A stretch of 64,000 nucleotides of DNA, taken from Nocardia acidivorans NBRC 108247 (GTDB lineage Bacteria; Actinomycetota; Actinomycetes; Mycobacteriales; Mycobacteriaceae). The position numbers were made by a program, and so were the translations under genes. The DNA lies in contig NZ_BDAW01000033.1 of the NCBI RefSeq assembly GCF_001625085.1, positions 1 through 64,000 on the forward strand, given 5' to 3'. Shown here piece after piece: positions 32,784 through 41,127 of the stretch. Position 1 is the first letter of the stretch, and each line of letters starts with the position of its first letter. The notes under the pieces were generated by a model. That model saw only the letters and a program-made list of their open reading frames with translations. It was not told where the DNA came from and did not search any database.

Positions 32784-33331
32784 TGCTGTTCTCCTTCAAG
32801 TCTTTTCGTTCCGAGCCCGGTGAGCAGGGCATCGGTCGCGGTGCGCAGTAGATCGGTGCGGCCCACCGCAAGCAGGCCGATGGTGGTGGCGAGAATGATT
32901 CCGGCGGCCTCGGCGGGGCGTTCCCGGCCCGCCTCGGCGAGGACGGCGGTGAGCAGTCCGTGCAGATCCTCGGTGAAGGTGCGGCAGATATCCCCGCAGA
33001 GCCGGGCCTGCTCGTCGATGAGCTCGGCGGCGTGCGGTGAGTCCGCGAAAGGCCCCGAGGCCAGTAGCACTTTCGCGGAGGCGATGCCGAAGACCCTGTC
33101 CGCCAGCGGAACCGGTGCGGCGGCCGCCTCCCGCGCGGCGGCCATCGCCTCCGCGTGCAGGCGATCGGCGAGCCGCCGCACGGCATCGTCCTTATTGCGT
33201 ACGTACTGGTAGACCGCCGACCTGGAAACCCCTGTCTCGGAGGCGATATCGTCCATGGTCGTACGACGTGCCCCGTACCGCAGCAGGCAGCGCAGGGTGG
33301 CGTCGAGTACGTCGACGGTCCGGTCGGCCAT
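32780..33331 (-). CDS. TetR-family regulator
   Basis: 183 residues. N-terminal helix-turn-helix at 5-60: VDVLDATLRCLLRYGARRTT, MDDIASETGVSRSAVYQYVR, NKDDAVRRLADR. The C-terminal domain is helical with PLADRVFGIASAKVLL. It lies between the DJ-1 gene (4-nt gap) and the oxidoreductase (ATGA overlap), so all three are one transcript. It probably controls the operon by binding near the promoter upstream of the DJ-1 gene. Ligand unknown; a reactive carbonyl would fit the neighbours. Confidence 0.9.
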   Translation of the reverse strand: MADRTVDVLDATLRCLLRYGARRTTMDDIASETGVSRSAVYQYVRNKDDAVRRLADRLHAEAMAAAREAAAAPVPLADRVFGIASAKVLLASGPFADSPHAAELIDEQARLCGDICRTFTEDLHGLLTAVLAEAGRERPAEAAGIILATTIGLLAVGRTDLLRTATDALLTGLGTKRLEGEQQ

Positions 33332-33335
33332 CGGC

Positions 33336-34028
33336 TCAGAGCGCCTTCAGCAGCTCCGCCGCCAGCGGGGCGGAGGAGGCCGGGTTCTGCCCGGTGTAGA
33401 GATTGCGATCCACCTCGGTATGCGGGGCCCACGGATCACCGGCCCGGAAGTCCAGACCCAGGGCGACGAGTCGATCCTCCAGCAGCCACTTGGCCTTGTC
33501 CGCGAAGCCGGCCTGGGTCTCCTCGGCATTGGTGAAGCCGGTGATCCGGTAGCCCGCGAACGGCGATTTCCCGTCGGCATCGGCGGTGGCCAGCAGGGCG
33601 GCCGGGGCATGGCACACCACCCCGAGCGGTTTGCCCGAAGCCAGTGCGGCATTGAGCAATTCGCCGGAGACGGAATTGACGGCCAGATCCTCCATGGGAC
33701 CGTGCCCGCCCGGGTAGTAGACCGCGTCGTAGTCGGCCAGATCGACCGCGCCGAGGTCGATGGGATGGCTCAATTCGGTTGCCTTGCGCAGGGTTTCGGC
33801 GACCCTCTCCGCGCCCTCCGGCCCGCCGTTGGCCTCGGGGGCGAGGCTGCCGCGGTCGACGGGCGGCACCACCGCGCCGGGGGTGGCGACCACGATGTCG
33901 TGCCCGGCCGCGGTGAATGCCTCATAGGGTGCGGCGAACTCTTCGGCCCAGTACCCGGTGGGGTGCTGGGTACCGTCGGCCAGCGTCCAATGGTCGACGC
34001 CGGTCATGACGAACAAGACCTTGGCCAT
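33336..34028 (-). CDS. DJ-1/PfpI-family protein, Hsp31/glyoxalase III-like
   Basis: 230 residues from an ATG with GAGGAG upstream. Class I glutamine-amidotransferase-like fold: nucleophile elbow GVVCHAPAALL with C139 and neighbouring H140, an early TGYWAEEFAAPYE carrying the conserved Glu, and AVYYPGGHGPMEDL. The pattern matches Hsp31/YajL-like glyoxalase III enzymes that convert methylglyoxal to lactate, or chaperone-like members. It leads the operon with TetR and the enone reductase and is divergent from a LysR gene. The combination supports a carbonyl-stress role. Confidence 0.88.
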   Translation of the reverse strand: MAKVLFVMTGVDHWTLADGTQHPTGYWAEEFAAPYEAFTAAGHDIVVATPGAVVPPVDRGSLAPEANGGPEGAERVAETLRKATELSHPIDLGAVDLADYDAVYYPGGHGPMEDLAVNSVSGELLNAALASGKPLGVVCHAPAALLATADADGKSPFAGYRITGFTNAEETQAGFADKAKWLLEDRLVALGLDFRAGDPWAPHTEVDRNLYTGQNPASSAPLAAELLKAL

Positions 34029-34064
34029 GATGCTCCTCGCTCAGAACGTGCTGTTTCCGATGAA

Positions 34065-34090
34065 CTGACACTCCGTATGCGAAATGTCAG
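34065..34090. promoter_or_regulatory. Inverted repeat in the DJ-1/LysR divergent gap
   Basis: CTGACA (34065-34070) and TGTCAG (34085-34090) form a 6-bp inverted repeat with a 14-nt spacer, between the divergent DJ-1 and LysR genes. Either the LysR or the operon's TetR could bind it. Support is positional only. Confidence 0.35.
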
Positions 34091-34146
34091 GTTGTCGGGT
34101 TCAACCGTATGTACGCGAACATAGATCGACCAATAGACTCGCCTAT

Positions 34147-35070
34147 ATGAGACATAGACAGATCGATGGCTCTGTGGATTTGGCGCAGCTCCGCACGTTT
34201 CTCGCCGTCTACCGGGCCGGATCGCTGACCGCGGGTGCGAATCAGGTCGGCCTGTCCCAGCCCACTGTGACGACGCAGCTACAGGCGCTGGAGCGCAAGC
34301 TGGGTCCGCTCTTCGAACGACTGCCGCGCGGGGTCGCCCCGACCGCCGCCGCCCATGATCTCGCCGCCCGGGTGGCCGGCCCCCTCGATGCGCTGGAGTC
34401 CGTGGTCGGTGACTCACCGCGGGATGACACCCCTGAGCCGCCGGTGCTGCTGGGCGGTCCGGCCGAATTGCTCGCCTCGCTCACGCTGCCCGCGCTGGCC
34501 CCGCTCATCACACAGGGCATCCGATTCACCATTGCCACCGGTCTGGCCGATGAGCTGCTCACCGATCTGCGGCTGGGAAAGCTGGATCTGGTGCTCTCCA
34601 CCATTCGCCCGCGCGGCCGCACCGTGCTGGCCGATCCGCTGGCGGATGAGGAATTCGTCCTGGTGGCCGCACCGCCGGTGGCGGCGCGGGTCGATATCGA
34701 TCGGTTGCGCGGCAATGATTTCACGGGCGTGCCGCTGATCAGCTATGCGGCGGATCTGCCCATTGTGCGCCGCTATTGGCGGCATGTATTCGACACCCGG
34801 TTGGAAGCCGAAGCGGCGCTGGTGATTCCGGATCTGCGGGCGGTACTGGCCGCGGTGGTCGCGGGTGCGGGTATCTCGGTGCTGCCGCGTTATCTGTGCG
34901 CGCGTGAACTCGATGCGGGATCGGTGGTGACACTGCTGGATCCGGAGGATTCGCCGATCAATACCGTGTATCTGGCCCGCCGGGTCGGCGGTTCGGCCCG
35001 TCCGCATATCGAACGGGTGCGCGCCCATCTGCTGGAGGCTGCCGAGGAATGGCGGGCCTGCGTGCACTGA
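34147..35070 (+). CDS. LysR-family regulator
   Basis: 307 residues from the ATG at 34147 (no clear ribosome site; a GTG at 34174 in frame is an alternative). N-terminal helix-turn-helix: AQLRTFLAVYRAGSLTAGAN, QVGLSQPTVTTQLQALERKL, FERLPRGVAPTAAA. The effector domain from residue 95 has the usual two lobes (LRLGKLDLVLSTIRP; AGAGISVLPRYLCA). LysR proteins usually activate the divergent gene, here the DJ-1/TetR/oxidoreductase operon, so that operon may have two regulators. Effector unknown. Confidence 0.88.
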   Translation: MRHRQIDGSVDLAQLRTFLAVYRAGSLTAGANQVGLSQPTVTTQLQALERKLGPLFERLPRGVAPTAAAHDLAARVAGPLDALESVVGDSPRDDTPEPPVLLGGPAELLASLTLPALAPLITQGIRFTIATGLADELLTDLRLGKLDLVLSTIRPRGRTVLADPLADEEFVLVAAPPVAARVDIDRLRGNDFTGVPLISYAADLPIVRRYWRHVFDTRLEAEAALVIPDLRAVLAAVVAGAGISVLPRYLCARELDAGSVVTLLDPEDSPINTVYLARRVGGSARPHIERVRAHLLEAAEEWRACVH

Positions 35071-35114
35071 GCGCGCGGACCCGCCGATACCCGTCGAAAG
35101 CCCTGGGCGACAGG

Positions 35115-36881
35115 CTATTTCCCGGAGACCAGCCCGAATTCGGTGAGCAGTTCTCCGACCTCGGTGGCATCGAGTCGCTTCATGATGCGCTTGCGCAGGA
35201 TCTCCGGCCCGGGCAGATCGATGGCCTTCCCATCGCGCAACCTGCTGGTCGCCGCCAGCAGCGAGCGAATGTCGTACGTGGAGTTGAAGACCTCGGGTAC
35301 GCCGCGCTCGATATTCAACAGCTGATACGCGGCCTCCATACCGGTGCGCACCGAGTACTCGGTGGTGAAGATGCAATCGCGGCTGGTCTCGGAGAACTGT
35401 CCGATGAAGGCGAAGTTCACCGATCCCTCGGGCACCACATTGGGCCGGTCACCGGCCTTGCGCGGCATGAAGAACGAGGTCACGTACGGCATCATCACCG
35501 GTACGCAGGTGGCGGCGTTCGCGGCCAGGTCCGCAATGTCCGCGACCGGAACACCCATGTGGTACAGCCACTCCCGGGTGATCTCCTCACCGGTGCACTC
35601 CTGCATGGTCTTCTTCACGTAGTCGCCCGGGACATCCGCGAACAGTGAATACACCCAGACCACGATCTGGTCCTTGGGCTGCTGTTTGAAATGCGGCTGC
35701 CGGTTCACCGTCCAGCTCATCAGCCAGCTCGAATCCTGCACCGTGACAATGCCGCCGGTGACGACCTTGCCGCTGAACGGATCTCGCTTACAGATCTTCT
35801 GAATGTATTCGGGGATGCGCTGATCCAGCGTGGTGACCGTCGCCGATTCCCATTTGGTCTTCTCGATATCGCCCGCGAAGACCTCGGGCCGCCCGAAGGC
35901 CGGATCCTTGGCCGCGATGGTGCGCCACAGATCCCAGGCGGGTGCGGGCCCGGTGTTCAGCGTGGCGGGGGTGTGCTGATCGCCCTCGTCGGAATTCTCG
36001 GTGAGCGAGCCGATGGTCATGAACAGCAGATCGTTCTCCCCGAGGTCGACGCCGCCCTCGACGCCCTCGGACACCCAGTGAATCCGCGTGGCCTGCTTGC
36101 GTTTCGCGCTCAGGTCGAAATCCACATCGGTGACGGTGGTATCGAACCTGAAGGTGACGCCCTGATTCAGCAGCCACCGGTACAGCGGCAGCACCAGCGA
36201 TTCGTACTGGTTGTACCTGGTGAACTTCAGCGCCGAGAAGTCCGGCAGCCCGCCGATATGGTGGATGAAGCGATGCAGGTACAGCTTCATCTCCAGCGCG
36301 CTGTGCCACTCCTCGAAGGCGAACATGGTGCGCCAGTACAACCAGAAGTTGCTGCGCAGGAAGTCTTTCGAGAAGACTTCGTCGATCCGCTTGTCCTCCA
36401 TCTCCTCCCGGGTGGCGAGGAAGACCTTCACGATCTCCTTCTGTGCCTTGTCATTCAGGGTGAAGAGGCCGTCGGTGTGCGCGTCCTGGCCGCGTTCCAC
36501 CGTGGCGCGTTGCAGCGAGAAGTTCGGATCGTCCTTGTTGAGCCAGTAGAACTCGTCCAGGACGCTGGCCCCCTCGATCTCCATGGACGGAATGGAGCGA
36601 TACAGGTCCCACAGGCATTCGAAGTGGTTCTCCATTTCGCGTCCACCGCGAATGACGAAGCCCTTCTTGGGTTTACGAATTCCGTCCAGCGCACCGCCGG
36701 GCAGCTCGAGCTCCTCCAGAATGGTGATCCTATTGCCCGGCAACTGACCGTCGCGGATGAGGAACGCCGCTCCGGACAGCGAGGCGAGGCCGGATCCGAC
36801 GAACCAGGCCGTCTTGGCGTCGACGCCCTCGGGCTTGCGCGGTCGGGCGAAGGCTTCGTAATTGCCACTGCTGTAGAACAT
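35115..36881 (-). CDS. ohyA: Oleate hydratase (MCRA family)
   Basis: 588 residues, normal for the family once called myosin-cross-reactive antigen. FAD site FVGSGLASLSGAAFLIRDG (from residue 27), then the conserved VIRGGREMENHFECLWDL, which carries the catalytic glutamate region, and the long conserved FEEWHSALEMKLYLHRFIHH. The C-terminal helix segment RKRIMKRLDATEVGELL is also typical. RBS AGGAG precedes the ATG. Oleate hydratases add water to the cis-9 double bond of free fatty acids to give 10-hydroxystearate. It follows TetR and a hydroxyacyl-CoA-dehydrogenase-like gene on one strand (51-nt gap), probably one operon. Confidence 0.93.
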   Translation of the reverse strand: MFYSSGNYEAFARPRKPEGVDAKTAWFVGSGLASLSGAAFLIRDGQLPGNRITILEELELPGGALDGIRKPKKGFVIRGGREMENHFECLWDLYRSIPSMEIEGASVLDEFYWLNKDDPNFSLQRATVERGQDAHTDGLFTLNDKAQKEIVKVFLATREEMEDKRIDEVFSKDFLRSNFWLYWRTMFAFEEWHSALEMKLYLHRFIHHIGGLPDFSALKFTRYNQYESLVLPLYRWLLNQGVTFRFDTTVTDVDFDLSAKRKQATRIHWVSEGVEGGVDLGENDLLFMTIGSLTENSDEGDQHTPATLNTGPAPAWDLWRTIAAKDPAFGRPEVFAGDIEKTKWESATVTTLDQRIPEYIQKICKRDPFSGKVVTGGIVTVQDSSWLMSWTVNRQPHFKQQPKDQIVVWVYSLFADVPGDYVKKTMQECTGEEITREWLYHMGVPVADIADLAANAATCVPVMMPYVTSFFMPRKAGDRPNVVPEGSVNFAFIGQFSETSRDCIFTTEYSVRTGMEAAYQLLNIERGVPEVFNSTYDIRSLLAATSRLRDGKAIDLPGPEILRKRIMKRLDATEVGELLTEFGLVSGK

Positions 36882-36932
36882 AGAACTCCTATCGCTGGTG
36901 TCAGAAGGTCGGGCGGATGGCGCGGTGGCCCG

Positions 36933-37793
36933 TCAGGCCGAGTACTTGTAGAAGCCCTCGCCGCTGGCGATGCCGAGCTTGCCCTTGTCGATGTAGTTGT
37001 CCTGCAACCACTTCGCGAGCTTCTTACCGTTCTCGTCGCCATTGACGAGAATGTTGTAGGGCGTGGTCAGCCCGATGATGTCCAGAATCTGGAACGGCCC
37101 CATGGGCGCACCGGTGGCGATCCGCCAGGTCTTGTCCACCGCCTCGGGTTCGGCGTAACCGTTGGCGCTCAGATCCATGGCGGCGTTGAGCAGCGGTACC
37201 AGCAGCGAATTGAGGACGTAACCCGCCTTCTCCCTGTGCAATTCGATCGGCACCATGCCGATGGCGGCGGCGAAGTCGACCACCGCCCGATAGACCTTCG
37301 GATCGGTGGCGGGTGTGCCCATCACCTCGGCGGTATTGAACTTCCACACCTGATTGGCGAAGTGCAGCGCCAGGAATCGATCCGGGCGACCGGTGAAGTC
37401 GACCATGGCGCTGGGCAGCAGGGTGGAGGAGTTGGTGGCGAAGATGGTGCGTTCGGGAGCCAGCTTGCCGAGTTTCTCGTAGGTGTCCTGTTTGATGGCG
37501 AGCACCTCGGGCACGGCCTCGATGACCAGGTCCGCGTCCCGAACCGCCTGTGCCAGATCGGATGTCAGCGTGATACCCGCGGCGGTCTTGTCGGCTTTGC
37601 CGTCACCCGCCCCGTCGACCTCGCCGGTGTAGACGGCGGCCAACTTGGTGAAGCGCTCACTCGCGGCCTTCAACGCGTCGTCATTGATGTCGTAGGCGGT
37701 GACCTCGAACCCGCTGAACGCGGTCTGGAACGCGATCTGCGAGCCCAGCACCCCGGTGCCGAGCACGGTCACCTTGCGAATATCGATGCTCAA
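36933..37793 (-). CDS. 3-hydroxyacyl-CoA-dehydrogenase-like NAD-dependent dehydrogenase
   Basis: 286 residues from a TTG at 37793 that overlaps the TetR stop; GGAGAGG lies upstream. NAD site VLGTGVLGSQIAFQ (residues 9-22), an FATNSSTLLPSAM loop with the conserved serine, and catalytic-His region FLALHFANQVWKFNTAEVMG. Classical enzymes have HFFNPV at this point, so HFANQV marks a divergent subgroup. C-terminal domain complete, ending GEGFYKYSA. Next to oleate hydratase, it may act on a hydroxy fatty acid or its CoA ester. Nocardia cultures are known to turn oleate into 10-hydroxy- and 10-ketostearate, and this gene is a candidate for the second step (inference). Confidence 0.85.
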   Translation of the reverse strand: MSIDIRKVTVLGTGVLGSQIAFQTAFSGFEVTAYDINDDALKAASERFTKLAAVYTGEVDGAGDGKADKTAAGITLTSDLAQAVRDADLVIEAVPEVLAIKQDTYEKLGKLAPERTIFATNSSTLLPSAMVDFTGRPDRFLALHFANQVWKFNTAEVMGTPATDPKVYRAVVDFAAAIGMVPIELHREKAGYVLNSLLVPLLNAAMDLSANGYAEPEAVDKTWRIATGAPMGPFQILDIIGLTTPYNILVNGDENGKKLAKWLQDNYIDKGKLGIASGEGFYKYSA

Positions 37794-38470
37794 TTGCCTC
37801 TCCTCTGTTCGGAATTGGCGGCAGCGTGCAGCGCCGCGAAGAAGCCCGCGACAATCTGCGCGATCTGGGCGCGCAGGTCCGCGAGCGGGTCGTAGCCCGG
37901 ATGCGCCCCGGTGGCGGGGCGGGCCAGGGTGAGGTGCAGCACCGCGAAGACGCTGCGCCCGGCCGAGCGGGAGAACTCTTCCAGCCGAGCCGAGTCCAGC
38001 CCCCGGGCGCGGGCGTCGACCGCGAGCCGGTCGGCGATCATGGCCTCCAATCGGGCGACCAGGGCCAGTCCTTCGGCGCGGTACTTCTCACTCGCCGTAC
38101 CGAAGAGCAGTTCGCGCTGATACGCGATGGTGTTCTCGGCATTGCGCGCGGCGGACCGCACGGTCGGCCGAATGATCTCCAGCACCGTCTCCACCGGATC
38201 GTCGTGGGCGCGGGCGCGATGTTCGGCCAGATCCAGGGCGGCCCGAAAGTCCGCGTTGTAGACCATGAGCAGCAGTTCGCCCTTGGAGGAGGCGTATCGG
38301 AACAGTGTGCCCGCGGCGATATCGGCGCGATCGGAGATCTGCTGGGTGGTAACTCGTGCAAAGCCTTTTTCGGCGAATAGTGCGGCGGCGGCGTCGAAGA
38401 TACGGCTCTGCTTATCCTGCATACCGCGTGCACGCCGTCCGACCTGGGCCGATCGTTGTGACGCGGTCAT
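37790..38470 (-). CDS. TetR-family regulator of the oleate hydratase operon
   Basis: 226 residues from an ATG with GGAGG upstream. Helix-turn-helix at about 20-70: SRIFDAAAALFAEKGFARVT, TQQISDRADIAAGTLFRYAS, SKGELL. The C-terminal domain has a conserved YQRELLFGTASEKYRAEG. It leads the operon with the dehydrogenase (overlap) and oleate hydratase. An 18-bp palindrome 25 nt upstream of its start (38495-38512) looks like its own operator. By analogy with FadR/KstR-type TetR proteins it may respond to a fatty acid or acyl-CoA. Confidence 0.9.
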   Translation of the reverse strand: MTASQRSAQVGRRARGMQDKQSRIFDAAAALFAEKGFARVTTQQISDRADIAAGTLFRYASSKGELLLMVYNADFRAALDLAEHRARAHDDPVETVLEIIRPTVRSAARNAENTIAYQRELLFGTASEKYRAEGLALVARLEAMIADRLAVDARARGLDSARLEEFSRSAGRSVFAVLHLTLARPATGAHPGYDPLADLRAQIAQIVAGFFAALHAAANSEQRRGN

Positions 38471-38494
38471 GCAACACCTCCGGATTGCCTGGAA

Positions 38495-38512
38495 AAATGA
38501 GCGGACTCATTT
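38495..38512. promoter_or_regulatory. 18-bp palindrome, candidate TetR operator
   Basis: AAATGAGCGGACTCATTT has perfect 7-bp arms (AAATGAG/CTCATTT) and a 4-nt centre. It is 25 nt upstream of the TetR start, within the 108-nt gap to a divergent membrane-protein gene. TGAG/CTCA half-sites of this size are common for TetR repressors. It probably mediates autorepression of the tetR-dehydrogenase-ohyA operon. Confidence 0.65.
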
Positions 38513-38578
38513 CTGAGCGTACCTCTGGCTACTGAAACCGCAACCCTCCGCCGCAAAATTGAGACCGAGCAGTATGTT

Positions 38579-39898
38579 GTGAGGGTGCGTCGTCTGCGCG
38601 ACCTCCTGGAGGTGGTGACCGCGTTCCTTGCTGCCGCGGTCGCCTGCCTGTCCGTCATGATGCCGGTGGATTTCGGCCGCGTGGCCGGCAGTTCGGCACT
38701 GCACCAATATCTGCTGGTCGTGAACGTGCCACGGGCCGATACCGCAGGCGCGATCTCGGCGGTGGTGGCGGTGGTGCTCGCGGTCTCCCTCGGCGATACC
38801 CGGCTGACCTGGATCGCCGCCAGCGTCACCGGTGTGGCCCTGCTGGCCAATGCCGTACTGAGCCGAACGCTCGACACCGATCTCTCACTGACGACGGTGA
38901 ACTACATCGACTCGATTTTCGGCGGTGTGCTGCTCGGCCTGATCGGTGCGGCGGTACTGCGCAAACGGCCGACGGGGACGGCGTTCATGCTGGGCGCGAT
39001 CGCCAGCGCCGTCCTCGGCGATCTAACCGAATTACCCAGTGCGGACAGCACTTACAGCGGTCTCAGCACCGACTCCCCGCCGCTCTGGCTGATTGTCCTG
39101 GTGGTCCTGCTGATCATCCTGTCGGCCTGCTGGCACAAGCGCCGGCGGGTGGAGGTGGTGCTCGATCGCGACGCGCCCTTCGGCTCGGTGGTCGCCGCGG
39201 CCGTCATCTCGGGCTCGACCCTGCTGGCCGCGGAATGGTTCGCGGACCATCAGGCCGGCACGCTGCCCGCGGTGCTGGCGGTGGCGGCGACCATCCTGAT
39301 CACCGTGGTGTCGGCCTTCATTCTCACCGGCCGGGACGGCTGCATCGTGCTGATCGGGGTCGCCTACGCGGCGGCGGCCAGCGCCGTGGTGGCGGTGCCG
39401 CGGCCGAGTTGGATGCTGCCCATTCTGTTCGTCGCGGTGGCCGCGGGTCTGTGGGCGGGTGATCGCTGGCGTTCGCCACCGGCCGCGATCGGCCTGGTCG
39501 GTGCGCTGGCGCTCTTCGCTGCGGTGGCGCCGATCTCCGCGACGGGGCAGTGGATTCCGTCGATCGGGGCGGTGGCGCTGGCCGCGATCGCGGGCTACAG
39601 CTACGGGGCGACACCGCCGCGCCTGATTCAGAATCGCGTGGTCGGTATCGCGGTGCTGTTCGTGCCGTCGGTGGTGCTCGCGATTCGCGGGGCCGATGAC
39701 AGCGTGATCGGATACTCACACCTGTGGTACCGGTCGCCAGCGACCGAACACAACCCCGTCGCCGGATGGGTGGCGCTGGCGATTGCCGGCGGCTGCGCGC
39801 TGGGGCTGCTCTGGTTGCGGTCGGTGCGTCCGGCTGTTCCGCCGCGCCCGATGGATTCGCTACGGTCGCAGCGGGATTCGGTCGTGCGGGATCAGTAG
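38579..39898 (+). CDS. Polytopic membrane protein of unknown function
   Basis: 439 residues from a GTG at 38579 (start uncertain). About 11-12 hydrophobic spans fill the protein, such as LLEVVTAFLAAAVACLSVMM, LIVLVVLLIILSACW, AVLAVAATILITVVSAFILT and NPVAGWVALAIAGGCALGLLW. Loops are short, with a Lys/Arg-rich HKRRRVEVVLDRD segment mid-protein. The C-terminus is basic and polar. No transporter motif is recognisable. Mycolate bacteria carry many such membrane proteins near envelope genes. It is divergent from the oleate-hydratase operon, and its last 7 nt overlap the convergent baeRF3 gene. Confidence 0.7.
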   Translation: MRVRRLRDLLEVVTAFLAAAVACLSVMMPVDFGRVAGSSALHQYLLVVNVPRADTAGAISAVVAVVLAVSLGDTRLTWIAASVTGVALLANAVLSRTLDTDLSLTTVNYIDSIFGGVLLGLIGAAVLRKRPTGTAFMLGAIASAVLGDLTELPSADSTYSGLSTDSPPLWLIVLVVLLIILSACWHKRRRVEVVLDRDAPFGSVVAAAVISGSTLLAAEWFADHQAGTLPAVLAVAATILITVVSAFILTGRDGCIVLIGVAYAAAASAVVAVPRPSWMLPILFVAVAAGLWAGDRWRSPPAAIGLVGALALFAAVAPISATGQWIPSIGAVALAAIAGYSYGATPPRLIQNRVVGIAVLFVPSVVLAIRGADDSVIGYSHLWYRSPATEHNPVAGWVALAIAGGCALGLLWLRSVRPAVPPRPMDSLRSQRDSVVRDQ

Positions 39899-41067
39899 CG
39901 CAGCACCGCGATCGAGGACGGCGCGATCTCGCTCCGGAACAATCCGGCCAGCGCCTCGGGCGGCAGCAGGTAGACCGAGCCTTTGTTCTCCAGCGTCTTC
40001 ACCGTCGCGTACTCGGTCAGGTCGATCACCGAAGTGCCCGGCTCGGAATGGGTTTCGACGGCATCGGTCATTTCGTCGAAGCGACCCCATTCGGCCGCGC
40101 CGTCGGTGAGCAGCAGCGCGTCGACCCGGCCCTGAAAAGCCGCGCGCACCACTTCGCCGATGGTGACGGCGACCTTGGTCGGACCGTCGGCCAGCAGCAG
40201 GGCGGCGCGTTCCAGGGCGGCGCGCTCACCGGCCTCGAAGTGCGGCCGAATCACCTGGTACGCGGTGTCGTGCAGTTTGCCGTTGGCGAGCGCGGCCGGA
40301 TTCTTCTCGACCGTGCCGACCAGCAGCGGACCCAGTGTGCTGCGCTTCTTGAACTGACCGGACAACTCCGGATCGGCGATCAGCACCAGCGGAACGGCCT
40401 GATCCGACAGCTGCCGCTCGACCGCGGAGGCGACCTTGCCGACCCAGTCGTCGAGCACAGATTTGCGCCAGTCCGTAGAGGTTTCGCCGTACGCCTGCGT
40501 CGAGGTGGTGGCCTTGCCGCCGGTGTGCGGACGGGCGGCCGGGCTGGCGAGCACGCGGCTCTGTTTATCGTCGTCGAGGTTCTCGGTCGGGCCGCCCGGG
40601 AGTGCGGCCGTGTGATCGCGGGTGAGCGCGAACTTGGAGCCGTCGTACAGCGTCGCGCCGTCGGCGGTCAGGGTGAGCACCGCGAATTTGCCGTCCGCGG
40701 ACAGCAGCGGCAGCAGCGGCTTCACATAGAAGCCGGGCTCGATGTGCACCTGTTCGGTGAAGGTGAGCGGCACAGTGAACCGGTACTGCGAGCCGTCCGC
40801 GCCGAGGAAGAGCGCCAGGCCCTGATCCTGGTACTGCCAGAACGGATAGTCGTCCAGCAGGGCTACGCCGGGGGCGAGCAGGGCGTCGGCCTCGCGTTTG
40901 CCGACCCCGTCGGCGACGAGCTTGGCATGCGCCTCGGTGAGCAGATTCCGCAGCCTGATCGGGTCCTGACGTTTGTCCGGGCCGCTGTTGTGCGTGGGCA
41001 GATAGAGGGAGACACCGCGCCCGGGCGCGGCGGAAATAAGCGTCGACAGGTCGGACTGATTGAACAT
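39892..41067 (-). CDS. baeRF3-like protein (archaeo-eukaryotic release factor family 3)
   Basis: 391 residues from the ATG at 41067 (GAAGGAC upstream; an ATG at 41106 is less likely). The start is typical of the bacterial baeRF group: a Leu-rich helix, then GVSLYLPTHNSGPDKRQDPI and LRNLLTEAHAKLVADGVG. ALFLGADGSQYRFTVPL and KPLLPLLSADGKFAVLTLTA follow. The C-terminal third has the eRF1-domain-3-like RVDALLLTDGAAEWG. The family is predicted to act on ribosomes, but function is unproven. The GGQ motif of classical release factors is not evident. It follows the APC permease gene by 60 nt in the same orientation. Confidence 0.8.
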   Translation of the reverse strand: MFNQSDLSTLISAAPGRGVSLYLPTHNSGPDKRQDPIRLRNLLTEAHAKLVADGVGKREADALLAPGVALLDDYPFWQYQDQGLALFLGADGSQYRFTVPLTFTEQVHIEPGFYVKPLLPLLSADGKFAVLTLTADGATLYDGSKFALTRDHTAALPGGPTENLDDDKQSRVLASPAARPHTGGKATTSTQAYGETSTDWRKSVLDDWVGKVASAVERQLSDQAVPLVLIADPELSGQFKKRSTLGPLLVGTVEKNPAALANGKLHDTAYQVIRPHFEAGERAALERAALLLADGPTKVAVTIGEVVRAAFQGRVDALLLTDGAAEWGRFDEMTDAVETHSEPGTSVIDLTEYATVKTLENKGSVYLLPPEALAGLFRSEIAPSSIAVLRY

Positions 41068-41127
41068 CGGCCGTCCTTCGGTTGAGGTTGGCTGGTCGAT
41101 CCTCATGCAGGTTTCGCCAGCCTACGC

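Noticed and set aside
35691-37895. A 734-codon plus-strand frame opposite oleate hydratase and the dehydrogenase.
   Set aside because: No recognisable residues; both minus-strand genes have conserved FAD and NAD motifs.
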